From: Polaromonas sp.
GTDB taxonomy: Bacteria > Pseudomonadota > Gammaproteobacteria > Burkholderiales > Burkholderiaceae_C
Direction of reading: 5' to 3'
Length of the DNA: 64,000 bases
Assembly (NCBI RefSeq): GCF_010365105.1
Contig: NZ_JAAFGZ010000002.1
Span: forward strand, 62,001-126,000
Shown here: one piece after another, positions 9,544-18,671 of the stretch
Numbering within the stretch: the first letter of the stretch is position 1
Layout of the letters: the number at the start of each line of letters is the position of its first letter
Notes under the pieces: generated by a model
The model's database searches: none
What the model saw: the letters and a program-made list of their open reading frames with translations, nothing else
Told to the model about the DNA's origin: nothing
Translations under genes and position numbers: made by a program

Positions 9544-10479
9544 TCACTTCATGGCACCGGCCACGCCCACATCCTGCGCAATGCGCGGGCCGTCAACCAG
9601 CTTGCCCACACGCTCCGCCGTCACCTGCCAGCGGTCGTTGCGAGTCTTGAGCAGCGCCGCCAGCGTCGGCACCAGCACCATGTGGTCAACCGGGAGCTCG
9701 CCGTGGCCCAAGTGAAACAGCACGCGCACCCAGTCCAGGGTTTCTGCAATGCCCGGCACCTTGTCCAGGTCTTCCCGGCGCAAGCGCTGCACGAACGCCA
9801 CCGCTTCCTCGACGAGCCGGCTAGCGGCCTCGGGCACCAGCGTACGAACAATCTGCGTTTCGCGCGCCAGTGATGGGTAATCCAGGTAATGAAACAGACA
9901 ACGCCGACGCAGCGCATCCGACAGGTCGCGAGTGCCATTGCTGGTCAGAATCACCAGCGGTTTGCTCAAGGCCTTGAGCGTGCCGATCTCTGGGATGCTC
10001 ACCTGGTGTTCCGACAGCACCTCCAGCAGGAATGCTTCAAAGGCCTCATCCGCGCGGTCGATTTCATCGATCAGCAAGACACAGGGCGTTGGCGAACGAA
10101 TCGCCTGGAGCAGGGGGCGCTGCAGCAAGAAGTCTTCGGAAAAAAGGTTGTCGCGCAGCGCAGCCCGGTCGGCCTGCCCGGCTTCTGCAAGGCGAATCTC
10201 CAGCAGCTGGCGGCTGTAGTTCCACTCATAGACGGCCTGGCTCAGGTCCAGCCCTTCGTAGCACTGCAAGCGCAGCAGCGGGCGACCCAGCGCCCGCGCA
10301 CAGGCGCCGGCCACGGCCGTCTTGCCGACGCCGGCTGCGCCCTCCAGCAACAGGGGCCGCTCCAGCGTCAGCCCCATCCAGATCAGGCTGGCCAGGTCCT
10401 CGTCAGCAATGTAGCCAGCCTTGAACAGGCGCTCTCGCAAGCCGTTCGGCGTGGGCGGCGTATCAGCGGTTGGCGACAT
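9544..10479 (-). CDS. coxD: MoxR-type AAA+ ATPase, CoxD family
   Basis: Likely start ATG 10479 (MSPTADTPP); LLLEGAAGVGKTAVA Walker A, CVLLIDEIDRADEAFEAFLLEVL Walker B. Confidence 0.88.
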   Translation of the reverse strand: MSPTADTPPTPNGLRERLFKAGYIADEDLASLIWMGLTLERPLLLEGAAGVGKTAVAGACARALGRPLLRLQCYEGLDLSQAVYEWNYSRQLLEIRLAEAGQADRAALRDNLFSEDFLLQRPLLQAIRSPTPCVLLIDEIDRADEAFEAFLLEVLSEHQVSIPEIGTLKALSKPLVILTSNGTRDLSDALRRRCLFHYLDYPSLARETQIVRTLVPEAASRLVEEAVAFVQRLRREDLDKVPGIAETLDWVRVLFHLGHGELPVDHMVLVPTLAALLKTRNDRWQVTAERVGKLVDGPRIAQDVGVAGAMK

Positions 10480-10493
10480 GGTGCGAAGCCAGC

Positions 10494-11108
10494 TCAGGCT
10501 TTGCGGCCGAACAGGTCCGCAAAGAACTTCTTGATCATGACCCACACAAAGGCCAGCGCGTTGAATTCCTTGGCCACGACCGGAGCCGCCGGTGCCGCCA
10601 CCGGCGCGGCATCTTCTGCACCCGCTGCGGCAGGAGCGACTGGGGCAGGCCCTTGCAGCGCTTGCGCTTTTTGCGAAAAGACCTCGGCAAACTGCAACAG
10701 AATCATGTCGGACACGGAGGTCATCATGCGTCCGCCAAACTGGGCAAACTTGCCATTGACAATCACCTCGGCATGGCCCTCCAGCGTGCTGTGGCCATTC
10801 TCGGCGGGTACCAGGACGGCGGTCAGCGCCATCGATGCAGAAGACCCGCTCTTGTCGGCCCCTTTTCCCAGCATCTTCAGGGTGCGTGTCACCGGGTCCA
10901 GCGTCAAAATTTCAATGGTGCCGGCAAAGGCGGCCACTGCAGGCCCGACCTTGACCCGGACACTGCCCTTGTAGTGGGTGGCATCCACGTCTTCGGTGAT
11001 CTGTGCGCCCGGCATGCAGGTCGCGAGTTCATGCATGTTGGACAGCACGGCCCAGCTGGACTCCAGGCCAGCGGCCACGGGGTATTTTTTATCGAGAACG
11101 ACTTCCAT
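10494..11108 (-). CDS. coxG: CoxG-family SRPBCC protein
   Basis: 204 aa; ATCMPGAQITEDVDATHYKGSVRVKVGP… typical of CoxG, with an Ala-rich linker and C-terminal hydrophobic tail. Confidence 0.85.
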   Translation of the reverse strand: MEVVLDKKYPVAAGLESSWAVLSNMHELATCMPGAQITEDVDATHYKGSVRVKVGPAVAAFAGTIEILTLDPVTRTLKMLGKGADKSGSSASMALTAVLVPAENGHSTLEGHAEVIVNGKFAQFGGRMMTSVSDMILLQFAEVFSQKAQALQGPAPVAPAAAGAEDAAPVAAPAAPVVAKEFNALAFVWVMIKKFFADLFGRKA

Positions 11109-11123
11109 GAATTCCTTTGCGGG

Positions 11124-13526
11124 TCAGCTGGCAAGGCCAACGGCTTTGAGTTGTTGCCAGACGCGGTAAGAGGTGTGCGGCATGTTGAAGTGGGTCACAC
11201 CCAGGTGTGCAAATGCATCCACCATGGCGCTGGTAAACGTCGGGATGCTGCCCACGTGGGGCGATTCGGCGACACCCTTGGCACCCAGCGGGTGGTGCGG
11301 TGACGGGGTGACGGTGTAGTCGGTTTCCCATTTGGGTGTTTCAACCGCAGTAGGCAGGAAGTAGTCCATCAGCGTGTTGCCCTGGATATTGCCTTGCTTG
11401 TCAAATGACAGCAATTGCCCCATTGCAACGGCAAAACCTTCCGTCAAGCCACCATGAATCTGGCCTTCGATGATCATCGGGTTGATGCGGGTTCCGCAGT
11501 CATCAAGCGCATAAAAGCGGCGAATCTTGGTTTCACCCGTGCCCTTGTCGATGTCCACCACGCACAGGTAAGCGCCAAACGGGAACGTGAAATTGGGCGG
11601 GTCGTAGTAATGCACGGCCTCCAGTCCCGGTTCCAGTCCCTCGGGCGGCTGGTTGTAGGCGGCCCAGGCGATGTCCTTCATGGTTTTGAATTTGTCGTCG
11701 TTGCCGCGCAGCTTGAAACGGTCAATTTCCCATTCAAGATCGGCTTCGCTCACCTCCAGCAGGTGGGCCGCAATTTTCTTGGCTTTCGCGTGAATCTTGC
11801 GCGCTGCCATGGCAATGGCTGCACCCGCTACCGGTGTCGAGCGGGACCCGTAGGTGCCCAAACCATAAGGGGCCGTGTGGGTGTCGCCCTCTTCGACCTG
11901 GATCACTTCGGAGGAAATGCCCAACTCGGTGGCAATGATCTGCGCATAGGTGGTCTGGTGACCTTGGCCCTGCGAGATGGTGCCCATGCGCGCGATGGCG
12001 CTGCCGGTTGGGTGCACGCGAATCTCGCACGAGTCGAACATGCCGACCCCCAGAATGTCGCAAATCTTGCTGGGGCCGGCACCCACCACCTCGGTGAAGG
12101 TGACCAGGCCAATGCCCATCAAGGTGGGGCAGTCCGGGTCCGCGCGCTTGATCGCCTGCTCGGCGCGCAAACCCTTGTAGTCCACGGCGTTCAGCACCTT
12201 GTCCATGGCGGTCTGGTAGTCCCCGGAGTCGTACTCAAAGCCGAACGCCGAGGTGTAGGGGAATTGTTCACGCTTGATGAAGTTCTTGGACCGGATCTCG
12301 GCCTTGTCCATGCCCAGCTTTTGCGCCAGCACGTCGACCATGCGCTCCACCAGATAAACCGCCTCGGTGACGCGGAAGGAGCAGCGGTAAGACACGCCAC
12401 CCGGCGCCTTGTTGGTGTAGACCCCATCGACCCGGCAGTAGGCGCTGGGAATGTCATAGCTGCCGGACACGATATGGAACATGCCGGCGGGGAACTTGGT
12501 CGGGTCGGCACAGGCGTCAAAAGCGCCGTGGTCGGCGATCACATTGGTGCGCAGCGCCAGAATCTTGCCGTCGGCGGTGGCGGCCAGCTCCCCGGTCATG
12601 TGGTAGTCCCGGGCAAACGCCGTGCTGGAGAGGTTCTCGATCCGGTCCTCAATCCACTTGACCGGTTTGCCCAGCACGATGCTGGCGACGATGGCGCACA
12701 CATAGCCGGGGTAGATGCCCACTTTGTTGCCAAAACCGCCGCCAATATCGGGCGAAATGATGCGAACCTTGGACTCCGGAATACCCGACAGCATCGACAC
12801 CACGGTACGCACCACGTGCGGCGCCTGGCTGGTGATGTAGGTGGTGAGTTCACCGCGAATCGGATCGAACGAGGCCACGCAGCCGCAGGTCTCCAGCGGG
12901 CACGGGTGCACGCGCGGGTAATGCATGTCCTGCTTGACCGTGATGGGTGCGCTGGCAAAGGCAGCGTCGGTCGCTTCCTTGTCGCCGGCATCCCAGGTAA
13001 AGATATGGTTGTGGTGGTAGCGCTTGCCATGCGCGCCTTCGGTTTTGCCCACCAGGTCTTCCCGGATCACCGGGGCATCGGGTTTCAGGGCCTCGAACGG
13101 GTCAATCACCACCGGCAGTTCTTCGTACTCAACTTCTACCGCCTCCACGCCATCGGCGGCGGCGTAGCGGTCAGTGGCGATCACCACGGCCACTTCCTGC
13201 ATTTGAAAGTGAACTTTACCGTCTGCCAGCACGGCTGCCACGTCACCGGCCAGTGTGGGCATCCAGTGCAGTTTGAGGGGTTTGAGGTCTTCCGCAGTCA
13301 GCACGGCAATGACGCCGGGGACCTTCAGCGCCTCTTCCTTGTTGATGCGAAGAATGCGGGCGTGGGCCACCGGCGAGCGCACGATGTCCATGTGCAGCAT
13401 CTCGGGTAGCTTGATGTCATCCACATAGTTGCCCTTGCCCTGGATGAAGCGCGCATCCTCCTTGCGCAGGCGGGACTCGCCCATGCCCATCAGGGCCTTT
13501 TCACGATCACTCATTGGTGCGTTCAT
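11124..13526 (-). CDS. coxL: aerobic CO dehydrogenase large subunit, form I
   Basis: 800 aa xanthine-oxidase-family Mo subunit; active-site loop GGVSYRCSFRVTEAVYL, matching form I AYxCSFR except A->S. Confidence 0.92.
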   Translation of the reverse strand: MNAPMSDREKALMGMGESRLRKEDARFIQGKGNYVDDIKLPEMLHMDIVRSPVAHARILRINKEEALKVPGVIAVLTAEDLKPLKLHWMPTLAGDVAAVLADGKVHFQMQEVAVVIATDRYAAADGVEAVEVEYEELPVVIDPFEALKPDAPVIREDLVGKTEGAHGKRYHHNHIFTWDAGDKEATDAAFASAPITVKQDMHYPRVHPCPLETCGCVASFDPIRGELTTYITSQAPHVVRTVVSMLSGIPESKVRIISPDIGGGFGNKVGIYPGYVCAIVASIVLGKPVKWIEDRIENLSSTAFARDYHMTGELAATADGKILALRTNVIADHGAFDACADPTKFPAGMFHIVSGSYDIPSAYCRVDGVYTNKAPGGVSYRCSFRVTEAVYLVERMVDVLAQKLGMDKAEIRSKNFIKREQFPYTSAFGFEYDSGDYQTAMDKVLNAVDYKGLRAEQAIKRADPDCPTLMGIGLVTFTEVVGAGPSKICDILGVGMFDSCEIRVHPTGSAIARMGTISQGQGHQTTYAQIIATELGISSEVIQVEEGDTHTAPYGLGTYGSRSTPVAGAAIAMAARKIHAKAKKIAAHLLEVSEADLEWEIDRFKLRGNDDKFKTMKDIAWAAYNQPPEGLEPGLEAVHYYDPPNFTFPFGAYLCVVDIDKGTGETKIRRFYALDDCGTRINPMIIEGQIHGGLTEGFAVAMGQLLSFDKQGNIQGNTLMDYFLPTAVETPKWETDYTVTPSPHHPLGAKGVAESPHVGSIPTFTSAMVDAFAHLGVTHFNMPHTSYRVWQQLKAVGLAS

Positions 13527-13551
13527 GCATGTCTCCTTATGGGGCTGCCGC

Positions 13552-14040
13552 TTAAGCGGCGACGGTATTTTTCTGCAAGGTGTTGGCTGCGTGCAGCACG
13601 GCCTTGACGATGTTCTGGTAACCGGTGCAGCGGCACAGATTGCCCGCCATTCCGATGCGCACTTCTTCTTCCGTGGGCGTCGGGTTGTCTTGCAGAAAAC
13701 GGTAGGCGCGCATCAGCATGCCGGGCGTACAGAAGCCGCACTGCAAACCGTGTTCCTTGTAGAAGCCCTCCTGCACCGCATGCAGCACGCCGGCATGGGC
13801 CAGGCCTTCGACGGTCTTGACGTCGCTGCCATCGCACTGGACGGCCAGGTGGGTGCAGGACTTGACCGATTGCCCGTCAATATCCACCGTGCAAGCGCCG
13901 CAGTGGCTGGTCTCGCAGCCGATGTGGGCGCCGGTCAGATTCATCTTTTCGCGCAGAAAGTGCACCAGCAGGGTACGCGGCTCGACCGCCTCTTCCACCT
14001 GGCGGCCGTTGAGGGTCATTGAAACCAGTGTCTTGCTCAT
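13552..14040 (-). CDS. coxS: CO dehydrogenase small [2Fe-2S] subunit
   Basis: 162 aa; [22 protein letters not shown] and [10 protein letters not shown]…[13 protein letters not shown]. Confidence 0.93.
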   Translation of the reverse strand: MSKTLVSMTLNGRQVEEAVEPRTLLVHFLREKMNLTGAHIGCETSHCGACTVDIDGQSVKSCTHLAVQCDGSDVKTVEGLAHAGVLHAVQEGFYKEHGLQCGFCTPGMLMRAYRFLQDNPTPTEEEVRIGMAGNLCRCTGYQNIVKAVLHAANTLQKNTVAA

Positions 14041-14070
14041 CGAATGTCTCCTTCTTTGTTTTGTTTCAGC

Positions 14071-14934
14071 TCAGGCGCAGCGGCTGGCCGCCGTGCGGAT
14101 CGCCCGTTTGACCATCTCGGAGGCCATGGCGGTCTTGTACTCAATGTCGCCGCGCAGGTCTTCGGCGGGGTCGCACACGTCGCGCACCGCTTGCGCCGCA
14201 GCCGCCAGCGTGGTGTCATTCACGGGTTGGCCCATCAGTGCTGACTCTGCCGCGCTAGCCCGCAGCGCGGTCGGTGCCACATTGGTCAGGCCGATGCTGA
14301 TGTGCGTCACCACGCCCCCGTCCATGCGCAGCATTACCGCCGCACCGGCAGTGGCCCAGTCGCCGGTCTTGCGTTTGAGTTTTTGGTAGGCATAACCGGT
14401 GCCCGGATGAAACGGCGCCACCAGAATGGCCGTGAGGATTTCGTTCTCGGCGAGCGCGGTCATGTAGGTGCCATGGAAGAAGTCCACCGCCAGCACCTGG
14501 CGTTCGCCGGAGGGGCCTTGCAAGACAAATGTGGCATCCAGCGCCATCGCGATGGCCGGATGGTCGTTGCCCGGATCGCCGTGCGCAATATCGCCGCCAA
14601 TGGTGCCGCGGTTGCGCACCTGTGGGTCGGCAATCAGCAGCGCCGCTTCGGGCAGCAAAGGCAGCCGTTCCTGCAGCAACTTCGAGGTGATCAGTTCGCT
14701 CTCGGTGGTCATCGCGCCGATGCGGATCAGGCCGCCTTCTTCGCGGATGCCGCGCAGTTCGGGAATCCGGTTGATGTCGATCAGCGTGCCGGGCTGCGCA
14801 AAGCGCAGTTTCATCATCGGCAGCAGGCTGTGTCCGCCAGCCAGCAGCTTGGCGTCGTCGCCCAGTTCGGTCAGCAGTGAAAGTGCCTCGCCAATGGAGC
14901 GGGGCGCGTGGTACGCAAATGAAGGTGGAATCAC
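14071..14934 (-). CDS. coxM: CO dehydrogenase medium FAD subunit
   Basis: 287 aa; LAGGHSLLPMMKLR and RNRGTIGGDIAHGDPGND; GTG start with AGGAG upstream. Confidence 0.93.
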   Translation of the reverse strand: MIPPSFAYHAPRSIGEALSLLTELGDDAKLLAGGHSLLPMMKLRFAQPGTLIDINRIPELRGIREEGGLIRIGAMTTESELITSKLLQERLPLLPEAALLIADPQVRNRGTIGGDIAHGDPGNDHPAIAMALDATFVLQGPSGERQVLAVDFFHGTYMTALAENEILTAILVAPFHPGTGYAYQKLKRKTGDWATAGAAVMLRMDGGVVTHISIGLTNVAPTALRASAAESALMGQPVNDTTLAAAAQAVRDVCDPAEDLRGDIEYKTAMASEMVKRAIRTAASRCA

Positions 14935-15105
14935 TTTGTCTCCTGTACGGCCTGATTGACCTTTAGGAGTGTGACTCTAGTGCCGGCCGATTCGGATGGG
15001 GAAGCTAAACAACCAACCGTCGCTCAGGCTGCACGAATGGCAGCCGCACTGCACGGAGGATCAGAAAAAGCATGTTCACTCATCAGCCAGCGTCAGCCCG
15101 ATCCG

Positions 15106-15918
15106 TCAGCTTTTGGCGTAGGCGGAGGCCGTGTCCGTCAGCCCGAGCTGCTCCATCAGCAGGGGCGCGCTAGCTCGCGACACTGGAATCTCGACCGGGA
15201 TGGATCCGATCATGTGCAGCGTCATGCGACCGTCGCTGCGCACAATTTCATCAATATGGGACAGGTTGACGATGTAGCTGCGGTGCACCCGCATGAACAG
15301 GTGCGGATCGAGCCGGCTCTCCAGATCCCCAATATTGAGGTTGCAGAACTGACTGCCCTGCGCGGTATGGACCCAGGTGTAGTGCCCCTCGGAGCGGATG
15401 TACGAGACGCTTGGCACATCTACCAGCAACACCCGGTTTTGCTTGATGGTGGGTATCTTGCGCAGTTGCCGCTTGTCGCCGCCCTCACGCGTGCCGGGCG
15501 AACCGGGCGCAGTGCCGGCTTTCGCCTCCTGGCTGACGACCTCGGTAATGTCATAGAAAACCAGGGTGTAGCCTTTGGTCGCGCCCTGTACATCGCCGAT
15601 TTTGGACACCTTGATCAGCAGCATCCGATCCGGAATGTTGATCATCATGGCCATGGGCGGGGCATTGTTCACCGGGCACTCGGCCTGTCCCAGCAGGAAT
15701 CTGACTTTGTGCTGCGCCGACTCGGGATGGAACGACGTCACGATCTTGCCAAAGGGCATCTTGTCCTGCACGGGCAGGCAGCGCCGCGCATAGTCGTTCA
15801 TCCCCATCACGCGCAATTCCAGGTCGAGATTTACCACACCGACGTCAAATCGCTCCAGCAAATAGAGCCATGAACTCGAAGGTGGTGCAGAAAGGGAATC
15901 CATGGGGCAGGTTTTCAT
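15106..15918 (-). CDS. rcoM: RcoM-like PAS-LytTR single-component CO/haem regulator
   Basis: PAS segment SFHPESAQHKVRFLLGQAECPVNNAPPMAMMINIPDRMLLIKV plus LytTR SVSYIRSEGHYTWVHT…LFMRVHRSYIVN; immediately upstream of coxM. Start could be ATG 15918 or 15903. Confidence 0.85.
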   Translation of the reverse strand: MKTCPMDSLSAPPSSSWLYLLERFDVGVVNLDLELRVMGMNDYARRCLPVQDKMPFGKIVTSFHPESAQHKVRFLLGQAECPVNNAPPMAMMINIPDRMLLIKVSKIGDVQGATKGYTLVFYDITEVVSQEAKAGTAPGSPGTREGGDKRQLRKIPTIKQNRVLLVDVPSVSYIRSEGHYTWVHTAQGSQFCNLNIGDLESRLDPHLFMRVHRSYIVNLSHIDEIVRSDGRMTLHMIGSIPVEIPVSRASAPLLMEQLGLTDTASAYAKS

Positions 15919-16199
15919 CTGATTTGCTAAGTAGTAAGGTTGCAGGCAAATTGTGAGAAGGCAGTTTCGTGCCGGAAAACGGACGCTCATGCAGGTCAGA
16001 CGCGTTTCGTTCATGGGCCCGGCGGTCGCGTGAAACGGCAGTTAGAGTCACTTTCCTGAGCGGCCTTGTTCATGAAAATGACATTCTTCCCAACCTTTGC
16101 AGATTTGACTGAATATTTTGAGGTGACAAGGTCCAGGTTGGCATGGGGTTTCCCCTAGCGCATCATTTTTCATTTGTTGTTGTGAACCGAACGATTGCC

Positions 16200-16892
16200 A
16201 TGAACTCACCTTCCCACTGGCTGGCCCGCAGCATCGGCTCCGCCGTCCTGACCCCTTTCGTGCTGGTTGTGCTGGTCGGCGCGACGCTGTGGCTGGCCGG
16301 GCAGACCAGTGCCATTGACGCCGGCAGTCACCCGTCTGCCGTCACCTTCCTCGCGCTCGCCGCCGTCGCTGCGGGCTGCGCCGCTCTGGCTTGGATACGT
16401 CCGCAACGCGCTGGTCTGTCTCCACCGCACGTCATGCTCTCGCTGGGGTTTGGCGGCATGTTGCTGGGCCTGCTCTACGACTATTACAACGCGGGCCCCG
16501 CCCGGCTGGACAGCCTGTGCACCCAGTCCGCGTCGCTGGATTTCGTGGAAAGCATGCAGCTGCACCTTGAGTTTTTGCCCGGCATGCATGCCGGCATGCT
16601 GGCTGGCGGGCTGCTGGCGATCCCCAGCCTGCGGTTGATGCGGGCCGATTGCGGGCGCTACCTGTGCTCGCTCTTCGCCCAGAACCTGATGTGCTCCAGC
16701 TGGATGCTGATCGGCATGACCGTTGGCGCCTTGTGGCTGTCGCGCTGGCAGGTGGCGGCGGGCATCAGCACTTTGCCAGGGATGTTGGGCGGTATGTTCG
16801 TCGGCATGACTTGGGGCATGGTGGTGAGCGTGGCGCTGTACCGTGGTTTCTTTGTCGTGCGCAACCGCGTCCAGATTAAAAAGGTGGCCTGA
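16200..16892 (+). CDS. uncharacterised multi-pass membrane protein
   Basis: Likely start ATG 16200; several TM stretches, Met/Gly-rich; stop overlaps the next ATG by 1 nt. Confidence 0.7.
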   Translation: MNSPSHWLARSIGSAVLTPFVLVVLVGATLWLAGQTSAIDAGSHPSAVTFLALAAVAAGCAALAWIRPQRAGLSPPHVMLSLGFGGMLLGLLYDYYNAGPARLDSLCTQSASLDFVESMQLHLEFLPGMHAGMLAGGLLAIPSLRLMRADCGRYLCSLFAQNLMCSSWMLIGMTVGALWLSRWQVAAGISTLPGMLGGMFVGMTWGMVVSVALYRGFFVVRNRVQIKKVA

Positions 16893-17917
16893 TGGAAAGT
16901 CTTGATCTCAGAGTTTTGGGTGACGCGCTGGCCTGGCGAACGGCCGGTCATGCCGTCACGCTCGTCACCGTGGTGCAAACCTGGGGCAGCGCACCGCGAC
17001 CACCGGGCGCCTTGCTGGCGGTGCGGGATGACGGGGTGGTAAGCGGTTCAGTGTCGGGCGGCTGTGTTGAAGACGACCTGATTGCCCGGACCAAGACCAG
17101 TTTAGCCCCCGGGGGCGTGAGCACACCGGCCTTGGCGAAGCCCGCCCTGATCGCCTACGGTGTGACCAAGGAAGAAGCAACCCGTTTCGGTTTGCCGTGT
17201 GGCGGCACCTTGCGGCTGGTGCAGGAACCCCTGCTCGACACGGCCTGGATCACGGAGCTGCTGGCGCGCACGGCCGCGCACGAGTTGGTGGCGCGCAACC
17301 TGACGCTGGCCACCGGCGCCGTTGTGCTCGCAGACGCGGTGCGCGGCCAACCACTGCAGTTCGATGGCACGACGCTGACCACGGTGTTTGGCCCCCAATG
17401 GCGCCTGCTGCTGATTGGCGCTGGTCAGCTGTCGCAGGCGGTGGCGCAAATAGCCCTGATGCTTGACTTCGAGGTGCTCGTGTGCGACCCGCGTGAAGAA
17501 TATGCCGCCATGCTGGTCGCAGGTGTCAAAGGTATCCGGCGCGTGGAGGGCATGCCTGACGATGTGGTGCGCGAACTGCTACCGGATGCGCACACCGCCA
17601 TCGTCGCCCTCACGCACGACCCCAAACTCGACGACATGGCCCTGCTTGAAGCCCTCAAATCAAGCGCTTTCTATGTGGGCGCGCTGGGTTCGCGGCGCAA
17701 TCAGGAGGTCCGCAAGCAGCGACTGGCCGAGCACTTTGACTTGAGCGCGGAAGAGTTGTCGCGCCTGCATGGCCCGGTTGGCTTGGCGCTCGGTGCCAAG
17801 ACGCCGGCCGAGATCGCCGTCTCCATCGTGGCCGAGATCGTGCAGGTCAAAAATGCCGTGGTGGTTGCAGCGGCAGCGCTCACCACCGCAGGCGGCGGCA
17901 GCCTCGCCCTATTTTGA
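16892..17917 (+). CDS. XdhC/CoxI-family molybdoenzyme maturation protein
   Basis: 341 aa; VTVVQTWGSAPRPPGALLAVRDDGVVSGSVSGGCVEDDL; C-terminal FYVGALGSRRN…LHGPVGLALGAKTPAEIAVSI. Confidence 0.92.
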   Translation: MESLDLRVLGDALAWRTAGHAVTLVTVVQTWGSAPRPPGALLAVRDDGVVSGSVSGGCVEDDLIARTKTSLAPGGVSTPALAKPALIAYGVTKEEATRFGLPCGGTLRLVQEPLLDTAWITELLARTAAHELVARNLTLATGAVVLADAVRGQPLQFDGTTLTTVFGPQWRLLLIGAGQLSQAVAQIALMLDFEVLVCDPREEYAAMLVAGVKGIRRVEGMPDDVVRELLPDAHTAIVALTHDPKLDDMALLEALKSSAFYVGALGSRRNQEVRKQRLAEHFDLSAEELSRLHGPVGLALGAKTPAEIAVSIVAEIVQVKNAVVVAAAALTTAGGGSLALF

Positions 17918-17953
17918 TTGGCATGACAATAGGTTCCTAAAAGGAGCTTCATC

Positions 17954-18547
17954 ATGGGACAACGACTGACACAAATTGCCACCCGCACCGGGGATAACGG
18001 CACCACCGGACTGGGCGACAACACCCGCGTTTCCAAGGACAGCCGGCGGGTTCACGCCATGGGCGATGTCGATGAGCTGAACTCGAACATCGGCGTGCTG
18101 CTGTGCGAAGACATGCCCGCTGACGTGCGCGACGTGCTGGTCGAGGTGCAGCACCAGTTGTTCAACCTGGGCGGCGAGCTGTCGATTCCAGGCTTCGAGC
18201 TGCTCAAGCCAGACGCGCTGCTGGAGCTGGACGAGGCGCTGGAAACCTACAACGCCCAGTTGCCGCGCCTGGCCGAATTCATTTTGCCCGCCGGTTCCCG
18301 TGCGGCTTCATTGGCGCATGTCTGCCGCACCGTCGCCCGCCGCGCCGAGCGCGCCGTGGTCGCCCTGGGCCAGCAGGACGCGCTGAAAGACACGCCGCGC
18401 CAGTACCTGAACCGCCTGAGCGACCTGTTGTTCGTGCTGTCGCGTGTGCTCAACCGCATGAACGGCGGCGACGATGTGTACTGGAAAAGCGAACGCATGA
18501 CGCGCATGGCGCAGGATGACGCGGCAGAGGCGAAAACCGGGTCCTGA
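17954..18547 (+). CDS. cob(I)alamin adenosyltransferase, PduO type
   Basis: 197 aa; TRTGDNGTTGLGDNTRVSKDSRRVHAMGDVDELNS and CRTVARRAERAVVAL…YLNRLSDLLFVLSR. Confidence 0.93.
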   Translation: MGQRLTQIATRTGDNGTTGLGDNTRVSKDSRRVHAMGDVDELNSNIGVLLCEDMPADVRDVLVEVQHQLFNLGGELSIPGFELLKPDALLELDEALETYNAQLPRLAEFILPAGSRAASLAHVCRTVARRAERAVVALGQQDALKDTPRQYLNRLSDLLFVLSRVLNRMNGGDDVYWKSERMTRMAQDDAAEAKTGS

Positions 18548-18567
18548 GCCAGACCGCCGCTGCGCTC

Positions 18568-18635
18568 GTTTGCTATCGAAAAGATAGCTGGTAACGCTTG
18601 TGTGGTAAGTGCAAACGGCTAAAAATGCTTGAAAA
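18568..18635 (+). repeat. dispersed two-hairpin repeat, copy A
   Basis: TTTGCTATCGAAAAGATAGCTGGTAACGCTTGTGTGGTAAGTGCAAACGGCTAAAAATGCTTGAAAA; perfect GCTATC/GATAGC hairpin. Confidence 0.8.
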
Positions 18636-18671
18636 CCCGTGCCTGGGCCTGGCCCACACTGTCCGGCGCCG

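Noticed and set aside
11415-13409. 664-aa plus-strand ORF antisense to coxL
   Set aside because: Composition (His/Arg/Gly/Val-rich, no domain) is typical of antisense ORFs in GC-rich genes; the minus-strand CoxL has clear family motifs.
17641-17680. AAGCCCTCAAATCAAGCGCTTTCTATG in the XdhC gene as another repeat copy
   Set aside because: Only a short resemblance to the second half-hairpin; the residues ALKSSAFYVGALGSRRN are a conserved XdhC-family motif, so it is ordinary coding sequence.
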